NCBI GenBank assembly: GCA_023512835.1
Contig: CM042087.1
Location: forward strand, 21,209,260 to 21,273,259
Length of the DNA: 64,000 nucleotides
Direction of reading: 5' to 3'
Origin: Taxillus chinensis
Taxonomy: Eukaryota; Streptophyta; Magnoliopsida; Santalales; Loranthaceae
Within the stretch, counting starts at the first letter, position 1. Every line of letters starts with the position of its first letter. The notes beneath the pieces were generated by a model. That model searched no databases, was not told the DNA's origin, and was given only the letters and a program-made list of their open reading frames with translations. Position numbers and translations under genes: made by a program. Below are positions 23,601-33,833 of the stretch, piece by piece.

Positions 23601-23690
23601 CTGCATTACTGCATAGGTTGCTGGCTGTTGGCTGGCGGCTGCATAGACTGCTGGCTGGTGGCTGCATAGACTGCTGGCACTGCTATGCAG
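23600..23690. repeat. Short minisatellite in the hAT element
   Basis: About three or four imperfect copies of a unit near CTGGCTGGTGGCTGCATAGA, immediately before the exon-like part of the captured fragment. Confidence 0.7.
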
Positions 23691-23899
23691 GTTTTCTTCA
23701 CAAACATGAATTAAATATAATAACAACTACCCAAAAGCAATACAACACAAGCACAGGCACATTGAAAACTCTAAAAACAATAATAAAAACAACATTTTAA
23801 TACAGTACATGTTTTAGTACAATAACAAAAGCTAAAGCAAACTTAAACAAAACATGATGTGACAAAAGTACAATATCTAATATCCATAACAATAAACAT

Positions 23900-26208
23900 C
23901 TACATATTCTCAATAGTCACTTCATCTCCTTCTAAATTAATGGTATTTGAACATTTGACTGATTCATTTTTCTCAACATCTTCATCATCATCTTCCCAAC
24001 CTATAAAATAACAAATTATAAATATTAATTGAATTCAATTTGAATAGAATATTTATGATTTAAAAAAACCGCCTATAGTGTAAAAAGCTTACCACTAGGA
24101 GTGAAACCATGAAGCCAACTTCGTGTGCAAATGAGAGCTTGAACATTTTTGTGAAGGAGACGACTCCTATACTTGTTCAACACACGTCCTCCAATACTAA
24201 AAGTTGATTCCAAGCAACTCGTAGTAATGGGTTTGCTTAACAAGTCGAAGCCATATTAGCTAGGATAGGATATCTAATACTGTGATCCTTCCACCATTTC
24301 AAAATATCCAAGTCATCATTACTAGCATAATCAAGCTTTGGCATATCTAGATATACTTCCAATTGAGACTTAGAGCTTGATTCAACATCTTCCTCATCTT
24401 CCGCCAAACTCATCCACCTCTATTCATACATTAAATGTAAAGACAGAATCAACAATCAATAAATAATAAATTAATAATCATAAACGTTTAGACTATTATA
24501 CATACATTTGAAATAGATCTGGTAGGAATTGATGAGGAGGAAGCTTCATTTCGTTGTTGAGTACGTGAAGGTGTAACAAGCTCACTCTTTGCATATTCTT
24601 CATAAAGCATGAAAAGCTTATTCTTCACCACATTTAACCTCTCATGAGCACTATGAGGATTAATGCTAAAATAACAACGCTTCAACATTGTGAATTTTAC
24701 CCGTGGATCAAGAACCACCACCATTGCAAGTAAAACATTGTACTCACTCCAATATTTATCAAATTTCTTCTTCATATGACAAGCCATCATCCTCAACACT
24801 TCATCTTGCCCATTCAAATACTCCAAAAGAAGTAACTCAATTTGCCAAACTTGCCGAAAATACAAGTTGGCAGTTGGATAACTGGAACCGGATATAAGAT
24901 TTGTCATCTCATAAAATGGCATCAAGAATTCACATATTTTCTCTCCTCTCATCCACTCCTCATTTGATGGACAATACTTATAATTGCTATCATTTAGAGC
25001 AAACATAGCAAATGCTCGTTTGTACTTTAAAGCACTTCGAAGCATTAAATAAGTAGAATTCCATCGAATAGGCATGTCTAAGATCAAGTATGCACATATA
25101 CCAATATCACACCTTTGCACACATTCATCAAAACTTTTCATTCTTGCCTCGGACCCCTTCACATATTTAATGCTTTCTCTAATTTTTTCATTTGCAGCAG
25201 AAATCACTTTCAATCCATCTTGAACAATCAAATTTAATATATGAGCACAACATCTAACATGAAAGAATTCACCACCACAAAGCAAACCGTCTTGCAACCG
25301 AGTTGATCTCTTACATTGGCTTGCATGTTATCATTAGAGGAAGCATTATCCAAAGTAATAGAAAAAATTTTCTTGCATATCCCCCATTCATTTACAATTT
25401 CCATCACCTTTTTAGCTATTTGAAAACCCGAATGTAGAGGTTGTATGTCACAAAATGCAAGAATCTTAGCCGATAACTTCCAATCTAAGTCAACATAATG
25501 TGCAGTCAAACAAAGATATCCCTCATTAGAACATGCAGTCCATAAATCACAAGTGAGACATATCCTACCATGAATCTGAGCCAAGCATTGTTTCAATTTT
25601 CTCTTGCTTTCATTATAAAGTTTCAAAACATCTGATGCAGCAGTAATTCGAGAAATGAACTTGACTTCAGGGTTTAAATACTTCCACACATTTCTAACTT
25701 CATCGTACTCAACATATCCAAAAGGAAGATCATGCTTTATAATTGACATTGCTACCATGTCCCGAAAAATCTTTTGATCTATTTTTTTGCTTCTCAATTT
25801 TCCTTGATGGTCAATAAGGATATTAGGAATATTTGATTGTCTCAAAGCTCTTAGTCCTTTACATTTTCCCATATGCCGAGTAAGAGTTGATGTACCATAT
25901 TTGCTACCACCACCAATATAAGACTCCCCACATCCTTTACATTGGGCATGCGGCTTTCCATCATTACCCATGCCCAAATCCTCAAAATAAACCCATACAT
26001 CTGAGGTTTGCTTCTTAGATTTCTTGCCTTCACACTCAATTATTTTCTTTCCATGTTCATGCTCAATTTCAGATTCATTTGTGCTTTGAATTTGATCAAG
26101 TGGACGTTTATCACGAGATAACCGTTCAACTGCATTACCACCTTCACTTCCCAAGTCACCCAAATCAATAGCAGGTAAATCATGTTCGGAAGCCATGTTA
26201 TTACACAA
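23900..26208 (-). pseudogene. hAT transposase, three exons, frameshifted
   Basis: Start at ATG 26208 or the in-frame MASEHD at 26196. A BED zinc finger spans about residues 70-117 (CKGCGESY ... LTRHMGKC). Two catalytic Asp are visible: D at 25546-25548 (LTCDLWTA) and D at 25348-25350 (ITLDNASSND). The C-terminal hAT dimerisation region has [19 protein letters not shown] on 24100-24240, preceded by LDILKWWKDH. Likely introns are 24420-24505 (GTATGT...AG) and 24001-24092 (GTAAGC...AG); the last exon ends at stop 23900-23902. A 1-nt shift near 25300 separates ANVRDQ from LQDGLLCGGEFFHVRC, and another near 24247 falls just before the dimerisation motif. Family length is about 650-700 residues, which fits. 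The protein would bind the element ends and cut and join DNA in the nucleus. Confidence 0.88.
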
Positions 26209-27139
26209 TTAAATCAGGTAAAGTGACTGCAAAAAAAAACCAAACAAACAAGTCACACAATTAACCTAACCATAGCAATTTTAGGCATTACATATTCCAT
26301 CATATTATTCATATATATTTCTAAATTTCAATTGAAATCAAACAAGAAACACAGCACTGGAAATATGAAAACAGACAAGACAACACTCAAACTGTCAAGA
26401 GAAAATATCAATAGTATTATCAATGCAAGCTATGATGAAGCGTTTTTTTTACCTAAACAGAGTGAGACTTTTTTTTACCTGCCGCTGCCGTGGACAGAGA
26501 TGGAGAGGTAGGCTGGAGCGATGGCCGACTGCGACTATGGTGAAGCGTGGAGAGCTACTATTGCTGCGTGGAGAGCTGTTGGAGTGATGGCCGACTATGG
26601 TGAAGCGTGTGGCTAAATCTCGAGATCGTGAAGCTTGAGAGCGGCTGGATCGACGCAGTGGCCAGTGAGGCCGGCGATGGCGTCAACGGATTCGAAGGCC
26701 AACGATGACTGCGCTGGATAGGATCAGGTTGGTCGCCGGTCGGCGTTGGCAGTCGCTGGTGTAGGGCGTCACTGCGTCAGGCGTGTCGCGAGACTCGCGA
26801 CTTGTGCGGCGTGTGGGTTTCGACTTTCGTGGTGGAAGAGGAAGACGATGTAGGTTTTCGTGGTGGAAGTCTGGAAGAGCGGAAGACGATGTGGATTGTG
26901 GGTTTCGTCTTTCGCGTGGGTTTTCCGTTTTCGTGGTGGAATGCTACGTAGCTCGGTAGTTGGAAGCCTGGAACGAGTCACCGAGGAGGGAAGACAAAGG
27001 TCGAAGACGATGAGAATGCGATGTGGTTTAGGTAATTAGGTTTAGGGATAGGGTTGGGAAATTGGCAAACGCTTACACAATTACACAAATTAGGGGGATT
27101 TAGGGTGGGCGCCACACACCCGCACCCTTGCACACGCAG
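26209..27139 (-). other. hAT 5' leader region upstream of the transposase
   Basis: No coding frame I can support. It becomes GC- and G-rich toward 26480-27000 with repeated GGTGAAGCGTGGAGAGCT and TTTCGTGGTGGAAG words. Probably untranslated leader and promoter. Confidence 0.5.
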
Positions 27140-27338
27140 ATGTAGCCGCTCACAGCTGGTTGCTTGCCCGCGGGTTGGTCCGTGCCCGTGCGGGTTAGCC
27201 CGCACGGATTACAATCCGCGGGCTAAATCCGCATAAGCCCGCTTTTAAAATGGGCCTCATTTTTTTTTGGCCCGGCCCGCAAAAATCCGCGGGCTGGCCC
27301 GCAAAGCCTGCGGGCTAAGAGCCCGTTTTACACCCCTA
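27140..27338. repeat. hAT right terminus: subterminal CCCGC repeats and TIR
   Basis: Many CCCGCGGG, GCCCGC and GGCCCGGCCCGC words mirror those at the left end; the TIR occupies 27323-27338. Confidence 0.85.
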
Positions 27339-27766
27339 ATCCGCAGCAGTCAAGGCAGAGAGATTACAGAGGGATAGTTAGTTCTGAACGCATTCTGGAA
27401 CTACAAGTTCCAAGGCTGTCTCTTACGAATGTTTTGTATAAATATTCATACTTGTACATTTGTGTATGAGCGCGTGTGTGCATTTGTAAGCAAAGATTAG
27501 CCCTGTGTATGCCCAAGTGGTTTTTTTTTTGGGAGATAGAATTTGGCTAGTGTGTGAGTTCATTTGTAAACAGAGTGTAAGAGAGTCTTACTTCTATTTT
27601 GTTGAATTTATCTTGTGATAACAAAACAAAATACTTCCCCTATCTGGTTATCTTCCGCAGTGATTTTATCACTTAACTAGATAAGTGTTTGTGTCTTAAG
27701 AGAAAGAAAAGAGTTTCGATAAGAGCCTATTCACCCCCCTCTAGGCTCCAAGGGACCATCACATCT

Positions 27767-28569
27767 TCTTGGTCCAGTGTAATTTTCCTTACTCCGTAGC
27801 TAATGAAGCTCGGAACCTTACTCTGTGTAAGTGGTTGCTTACTCCGTATCTATTTGGTACTGGAATCCTTAGTCCGTGTCAGCGCTTCCTTACTCGGTGT
27901 GAATAAGGTCGGAGTGCTTATTCCGTATCAGCGCTTCCTTACTCCGCATGTAAGTTCCTTACTCCGTATGTAAGTTCCTTACTCCGTATGTAAGTTTCTT
28001 ACTCCGTGCGAGTCTAAAGGATCGGATGGCTTACTCCGTACTAGCACATCCTTACTCCGCATGAGTGAGTGGTCCGGATTCCTTACTCCGCATCTAAGTT
28101 CCTTACTCCGTGCGAATAAGGACTCGGGTCCTTATTCCGCATCAGTACTTTCTTACTCTGTATGTATGGAAGACTCGGATGCCTTACTCCGTGTCTTCTT
28201 TACTTTAGTTCACTTGAGTAAAAGACTTAACTTTTAGCTCCGTGTCGACTCTTTTACTTCGTGCGATCTTGTAGACCAAGATTCTTACTCTACATCAGTT
28301 TGACTTAGTCCGTTTCAGATATTAAGAGCAGATTCCGTAATCCGTAGCTTTTAAGTTCGTAGTCCGCACAAATGTTCCTTATTCCGTATGTATTGGTGAC
28401 TTGGTTATTTACCAAGTATTTGTCGACACTCACTCTTGTCCGGATCAGGATTATGTATCCTGTCCTTAGCTTTGCTCTCACGAGTGTATCTCCGGATTAA
28501 TAACATATCTTCTGCAATGATCAAAAAAACACAAAAGATCTCAAATAAAATTACATAGGGCTTTATCAG
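27767..28569 (-). repeat. Copia A 5' LTR, middle segment
   Basis: Resumes the A LTR after the B insertion (CTTCTTGGTCC..., many TTACTCCGTA units, the reverse of the B array) and runs to CTTTATCAG, where element J was inserted. Bases 27762-27766 are the B target duplication. Confidence 0.9.
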
Positions 28570-29069
28570 TGTAGGACCCTATTTTGTCCGGGTTGGACAT
28601 ACTAACTCCATTTGATATACCTTTCTACCCATGCCATATACCTTATTGAACAGGTCCACATTGATCCCATACTTCCAAGGAATGGTCTACCTCAATCTGC
28701 ATGGGATGGATACAATTGACACATATGGGGGAGTTCAAAATTAATGACTTTTGCTACAAGTCCTTGAAGCGCCCCAAGACTAACACCAGGTGATGGAGGA
28801 TGAAAATTCGAGACCAGCGCACTTGATCGAGCTCAAATTGGACTTAAAATGAAGAAGTTATGGCCAAAACAACTTTTGTTGGAAAAAGTCAAACTTGCCA
28901 AAAGACGGTCAATGCCCCTGGTCAAACTGCCCGCAAAAGTGATCATGCGAAACTCTTCAAAATGCCTATGTAGGCGAATAGGGATCTCCCCAAACAATCC
29001 CTGGAAGGTTACCCATTTTTGCATTTTTGGTGGGGGTAAAAATGCATTTTTGCATTTTTGGAAAAAAAA

Positions 29070-29720
29070 AAAGGGGTTGACCGTTGACCGTTGACCTGCC
29101 GACACTGCGACCCATTGACCTTCGAAGCCTCGAAGCCCCGAAGCTCGAAGCCCCGAAGCCTTGAAGCCTCGAAGCCCCGAAGCATCAAAGCCTCGAAGCA
29201 TCGGAGCCTCGGAGCCTCGAAGCTCGAAACCCCGAAGCCTCGAAGCCTCGAAGCCCCGAAGCATCGAAGCCTCGAAGCATCGGAGCCTCAGAGCCTCGAA
29301 GCCTCGGAGCCTCGAAGCCTCGCTGCCGACACTTCGACCCTTGACCCTCGAAGCCTATAACCCTCCGACCTTCGACTCGCCCTTTCGACCTTCAACCCCT
29401 AACTCTCGAAGCCTCGAAGCCCCACTGCCGACACTCCGACCTTCGACCCTTGACCCTGCGATGCCTTGACATGCGAACCTTCGAACCTTGACCTACGACC
29501 CATGGACCCTCGAAGCCTGTCAACCTCCGACCTTCGACCCTTCAACCCGTTGACCGTTGACCTTCGACCTGCCGACACTCCGACCTTCGAACCTTGACCT
29601 GCAATACCAATAAGTTTTCGGCCCGTTGTCCATTGACCTTCGACCTGCCGACACTTCGACCCATTGACCGTTGACTTTTGCCCCTGAAATTTGACCCACC
29701 GAAGCTTCGACCCTGCCGAC
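29070..29720 (+). promoter_or_regulatory. Cluster of W-box-like TTGACC motifs in the J LTR
   Basis: I count about sixteen TTGAC cores, many as GTTGACCGTTGACC. TTGAC[C/T] is the core site of WRKY transcription factors. The cluster is repeated in the 3' LTR at about 37225-37800. Regulation by WRKY factors is inference. Confidence 0.5.
29105..29345 (+). repeat. CCTCGAAGC / CCCCGAAGC minisatellite in the J 5' LTR
   Basis: About 20 units of 9-10 bp (CTCGAAGC, CCCGAAGC, CATCGAAGC). Because the unit is close to its own reverse complement (TTCGAAG), it can fold into hairpins. It is repeated at 37260-37430 in the 3' LTR. Open frames here encode only Arg-Gly-Phe-Glu or Lys-Pro-Arg-Ser repeats and are not genes. 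Confidence 0.85.
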
Positions 29721-30799
29721 ACTTCGAACCTCCGACCCTTTTTTGCCTTTGCTGATTTTTTTTCTCGCTGGCTTTTCGCGTCGGCTTTGTCTCACGGGTT
29801 TCCTTTTTTTTTTCTCTCGCTGGTCGTTCACGAGACCCGTCTTCTGCGCTGGCCACCTGATGAAGAATTAATTTTGCAAGAACCCTGTCAGTCACATGTG
29901 CTAAGATACAAACTCAAAAGGGCAATCACGAGCCACCCTGTTTCCCGCATAAGCTGTCTACCCGACAAAGCATCAAATTTGCAAATTAAAATGCTGCATC
30001 AATAATGCAGCAATTAATGACAGTCCAGCCAAAGAAGTCTCGGCAGCCCTTTAAGATGCAGTCTTCAGTTCCGTTGAAAAAAAAGAGGAGATTACACCGG
30101 AGACTCCCACGCACAAGAAAAATTCTTTCGCCGGCCTTCATCCCTGCAAAAAAAAAAAAGAGAAAGAAACAGACAGAGGGCAACAATTCGTTAAAAAAAA
30201 AAAGAAGAAACCCTCCATCATCCCAGTGCAGAAAAAGAAAAAGAGAGGATAGCTTGTTTTTGTGGAGAGAGAAGGAAAGAGAGAAGGGGATACCAATCCT
30301 GTTCCAATCCCCTACTCCTCACGCTTACCCTCCTTATTTCCAGCCAGCAAGGATCTCAAACCTAGAAAATACATCTCTTCAAATACCAAGAAACCCCCCC
30401 TCACAAACCTCGTTGTCAAATCTTGCTGGTTCTAAGCAGGTGGTGACCATCAGCATCAGTGGGAGCTCAAGCAGAAGATTCAAAGTCGGTTCAGCCCTTA
30501 TCTTTTCACTCTTTCTTTCTTTTTTTTTTCAGCTGATTTGTATCTATATTTGGTGTATTTGTTTTAGCATTTTTCTAATTTTCGTTTTTTAGTTTATCTA
30601 CATTTGATGTAATTGCTTTTCGACCTTTTTCCACTGCATTTTCCCTGTATTTCTTCCTATATGTATGTGTAATATGTAAAGTGTAGTGAAAAAAAAAACA
30701 ACAAAGGAAAAAAGACAGAGAGCAAAGGGAAAGGATGAAGAAAAAGAAAAGAAAAAAAAGAGAGTGATTTTATTTTTGTGGATGTCACACTCACACACT

Positions 30800-31050
30800 C
30801 CATATCTATTTTGATATATGCATTTTCAATTTCAAAAAAAAAACATAAAAAAAACAAATATGTTTTTTTAAAACGTTTTCAATAAATAATTTTCAAAATG
30901 TTTCCAAAAACAAAAAAAACAAAAAAAATGTAAAAGAAAGCAAAACCAAAACAAAACGTTTTTCACAAAACATAAAAAAAAAAGTGTTTTCTAACCCAAA
31001 AAAAAAAACAAAAAAAAAAAAAAAAAAACAAAAAGGGAAAATAAAAAAAA
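30800..31050 (+). repeat. A-rich tract in the J LTR
   Basis: Repeated runs of 8-20 A separated by AACGTTTTC-like words; no coding. The matching tract in the 3' LTR is 39150-39370. Confidence 0.8.
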
Positions 31051-31505
31051 CAGTTTTTAGGACTTAAATTTCCAAAAGAAAAACCAAAAACAAAACCATA
31101 GGATCTCATTCCCCACTTCAAACAAAAACCCAAAAAACTTTTAGGATTCCCTTTAGAAACCTAGGGTAAATCAATCTTAACCATGACTTTAATGAATAAC
31201 TTAGCTAAATAAAAATCATAGACTTTTTCGGGAATTTAACCCAGCTATGACAGTACAAATAGGATAAAACCTCCTCCTCCTAAATTAGATACCGAAAGGG
31301 CGCTGTAGGGGTGCTAATCCTTCCCTACACGTAACCAACTCCCGAACCCATCTCTGATAACGCAGACCACACACTTAAGACTACTCAAAGTAGAGGGTAT
31401 CCAACTGTACCCCAAAAACAGTTGGTGGCGACTCTAGAATTTCTCACCATTGGTCTAGTTTGAGCTCACCCCAAAAGGGCCCGGACGAAAACCTGTGATG
31501 ACAGC

Positions 31506-31523
31506 TGGCGACTCTGCTGGGGA
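31506..31523 (+). promoter_or_regulatory. Primer binding site of element J
   Basis: TGGCGACTCTGCTGGGGA two bases after the LTR end, the PBS form found in Ogre/Tat elements (complementary to a tRNA 3' end, Arg in described Ogre elements). Confidence 0.75.
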
Positions 31524-32109
31524 AATATGAACACTTTAGAGAGTTAGGTCTAGAACTAAGGATTAGGAGGTTATTTTAATTATACTGTTGTATATAACTG
31601 TTGCTAAATTGTTTGATTGTTGCTCATATTTACTGTGATACGCTTTAACTACCATGATAGTGGTGATTTACTGCTTTCTATACTTGTTGCATACATGCAT
31701 AACCCTATACCCGGGTTTAGCACAATTTAGGTTAGCGAGGTTCAGTACGGTCCCCAACGCGTTGATCATTATCCGCAATAGGGCCTCGGACTCCTCACTC
31801 AAGCTTGAGGTTCTTTTAAGGCACGTCCTTTTAAGATCCCCCTCCGGTAAATCCCATGGTGTACGGAGCCCTCTATTGAGGAAGTTTGGGAACCAACGAA
31901 TAAGATAGGGGTAGCAATAAAAACCCATTAGGGGTATTGACCCACATTTTGTTTGCTCATTCCATGCCATGCTAACCTTTGTTTTGTAGGGTAGTCCTTA
32001 AGTCATTCCCTGCACATTTGATTGTCTTTACTATTGGTTTATTCTTTATCCTGACTTGTCATCCTAACCTATCATCATGCATAACATGACATTCATCATT
32101 CATATAGGC
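31524..32109 (+). other. Element J leader
   Basis: About 590 bp between PBS and ORF1 without a credible coding frame. Confidence 0.6.
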
Positions 32110-33551
32110 ATGGCAACTTTCAGTCATCTCCTAAAAGGCCTTCAGGACAAGGAGACTGTCACAGTAGTGGCCTAAGCATCAGGAGACATTCAACTTCGCC
32201 TTGGAGATTTCTCGCCAGGAGAGGCCTACAAGGCAGAACATGTTGTCATAGAAGATCAGCTGGACTACACTAAGGAGGTACAGACAATATGGAAGCAGTG
32301 TCCAGATGAAAGGAAAAGCATATACATACAACAGTTTGGGGATTTCCTCCATGTAACTGAGCTACTGGCCGATACGGATATGCTGGGGGCAGCCATTTAT
32401 TTCTGGGAACCTCAACGGCGGTGCTTCAACTTCAACAGCCTAGATCTTGTTCCCACAGTAAAAGAATACCGAAGATTACTGGATATCCCCGTGGAAAACA
32501 AAATGAAAATCTATCTACCAGAGCCCAGAAGGTCATGCCGAAGGGCCTTTGCTGAGATTATGGGAAAGCCAGTATGGGACTCACCGGCGGTCACAACTTA
32601 CGATGGGCGCGAATATCTTCCATGGGCAACAATCAAAGAAATAATACAAACTGCAACGGAAGCGGAGGCACACAAATTGCTTACACTAGCTATATATGGG
32701 CTAGTCATTTTCCCGAGGATACCGGCCCACATTGATGGGGCAATTGTAGATTTGGTCCAGCAGGTGCTCAAAGGATGTGACCCTACTCCTACTATCTTGG
32801 CTGAAACCATCCGATCTCTTACTTACTTAAGGAGTAAAGGCTCGGGACAGTTCATGGGGTGCTTACCTCTCCTATGTACTTGGTTGCAAGGTCATTTCCC
32901 CTGTAGTGTTCATCGTTTCCCTGCTGTTTATCAAGTACCAGCCACAACACTACTAGATATTCTGCTCAGCAAGTGGAGCCTACCAAAAGACTTTGAAAGC
33001 TGGAAAAAGAAGTTGGGGAACCTCACAGAAGCTGACATTACCTGGACTGCTCCTTGGATGCCAGTGGTCTCCATGACATATAGCTGCGGCGACTACAATT
33101 GGGTTCCACTTTTAGGTCCTTGGGGAGGAACTGCATATGCACCACTGCAGGTGGGAAGACAAGTGGGGCGTCATCAGATTATTCCCGTGCTCTTTGGCAT
33201 GGAAGAGTGTGATTTCACTTACAAAGCAGAACCATGCTCACAGAAGAAGGCAAGAAGATGTATCAAGCATGGTCCACACCACACAAGATTCAACCCAACA
33301 GTTCAAAACCTGGTGTTTTCCCAGCATACATATCTTGGAGGGCACAACACAAGCCACACCTAACTTCAGACATGAAGGCTATCCTCCAGGAGAATCAGAC
33401 TTTAAGGCAGCAGATCCAGAGGCTAGAAGCATCTCTAGAAGGAACTCTTCAAAGGCTGCAGCTGAGGGAAAAACAGATCGCGACCATAATGAAGCAGCGG
33501 GAGGATGCAGGTGAACGACCACCCCAGAGAAAGAGGCGCTGTGCTCCTTAG
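32110..33551 (+). pseudogene. Element J ORF1 (Ogre-type, DUF7745-like)
   Basis: ATG 32110 (MATFSHLLKGLQDKE) is in frame with the long open stretch to 33363. TAA at 32173-32175 interrupts codon 22. A 1-nt shift near 33230 moves the end into the frame of 33234-33551, where a coiled coil follows (ILQENQTLRQQIQRLEASLEGTLQRL). The body (YFWEPQRRCFNF, DLVPTVKEYRRLL, ALWTWLQGHF-like positions) resembles the ORF1 protein of Ogre elements, annotated as DUF7745; its function is unknown. About 480 codons in all. Two lesions make it a pseudogene. Confidence 0.75.
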
Positions 33552-33833
33552 GAGATGACTGGAAGAATGCCTTAAGATCATGTGGTGATAGTTTCCATTT
33601 TACATGGCATTTCAGTGTTGCATGTTTGTATTAAGTGTTTGTATTGTGTTTTGTTTGCAATAAAGTTGTTTGTTTCTTTAACCCTCTGCATAGACATTCA
33701 TGCATACATGCATATCAAAAAAAAAAATCAAATAAAAGTTCCTTTGTACCCAGGTGGGTAGCAGCCTCCCTCCAGGATTGCGCACTCTTACAATCTCAGA
33801 TCCCGGCGCAATCAAATACCTCAACCGCAGCCA

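Larger units (their letters stand above)
22707..27338 (-). mobile_element. hAT DNA transposon, 4632 bp, with a captured gene fragment
   Basis: Perfect 16-bp terminal inverted repeats TAGGGGTGTAAAACGG. Flanking 8-bp duplication ATCCGCAC (22699-22706) / ATCCGCAG (27339-27346), one mismatch. The 5' LTR of B shows the empty site. The single transposase gene is on the minus strand. Between transposase and left end lies a fragment of an unrelated gene. The transposase carries two apparent frameshifts, so this copy is probably not autonomous, though both ends look competent. Confidence 0.95.
10314..27761 (+). mobile_element. Copia B: Sirevirus-like LTR retrotransposon with a downstream protease ORF
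   Basis: Complete from LTR to LTR: 5' LTR 10314-11574, PBS, gag, pol, 1.6-kb spacer, ORF2, PPT, 3' LTR 21877-27761 (enlarged by a hAT insertion). Both LTRs start TGTTGGATC and end ACCATCA. The 5-bp flanks are TATCT and CATCT, a duplication with one change. gag and pol carry several frameshifts and stops, so the copy is defective, yet its ORF2 protease half is open. RT and Gag features place it with the SIRE/Maximus lineage. Without the hAT insert it is about 12.8 kb. Confidence 0.93.
21877..27761 (+). repeat. Copia B 3' LTR, interrupted by a hAT element
   Basis: Matches the 5' LTR from TGTTGGATCAAGCCC to ACCATCA. It is split at 22706/27339 by the hAT insertion. Without it the LTR is about 1245 bp, slightly shorter than the 5' LTR because part of the motif array is missing. 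Confidence 0.93.
28570..31503 (+). repeat. Element J 5' LTR (2934 bp)
   Basis: Long LTR typical of Tat/Ogre elements. It contains a CTCGAAGC minisatellite and TTGACC clusters (29070-29720), several A-rich tracts (30800-31050), and a short imperfect inverted pair TTTTGTCCGGG near its start and CCCGGACGAAAA near its end. Confidence 0.92.

Noticed and set aside
28833..29469. Open frames on both strands encoding Arg-Gly-Phe-Glu or Lys-Pro-Arg-Ser repeats (also 37128-37607)
   Set aside because: They are translations of the CTCGAAGC minisatellite in the J LTR, open in several frames at once; no gene.
30005..30592. 195-codon Lys-rich open frame in the J LTR (and its copy near 38422-38864)
   Set aside because: Mostly poly-Lys from A-runs; differs between the two LTRs by indels; not coding.
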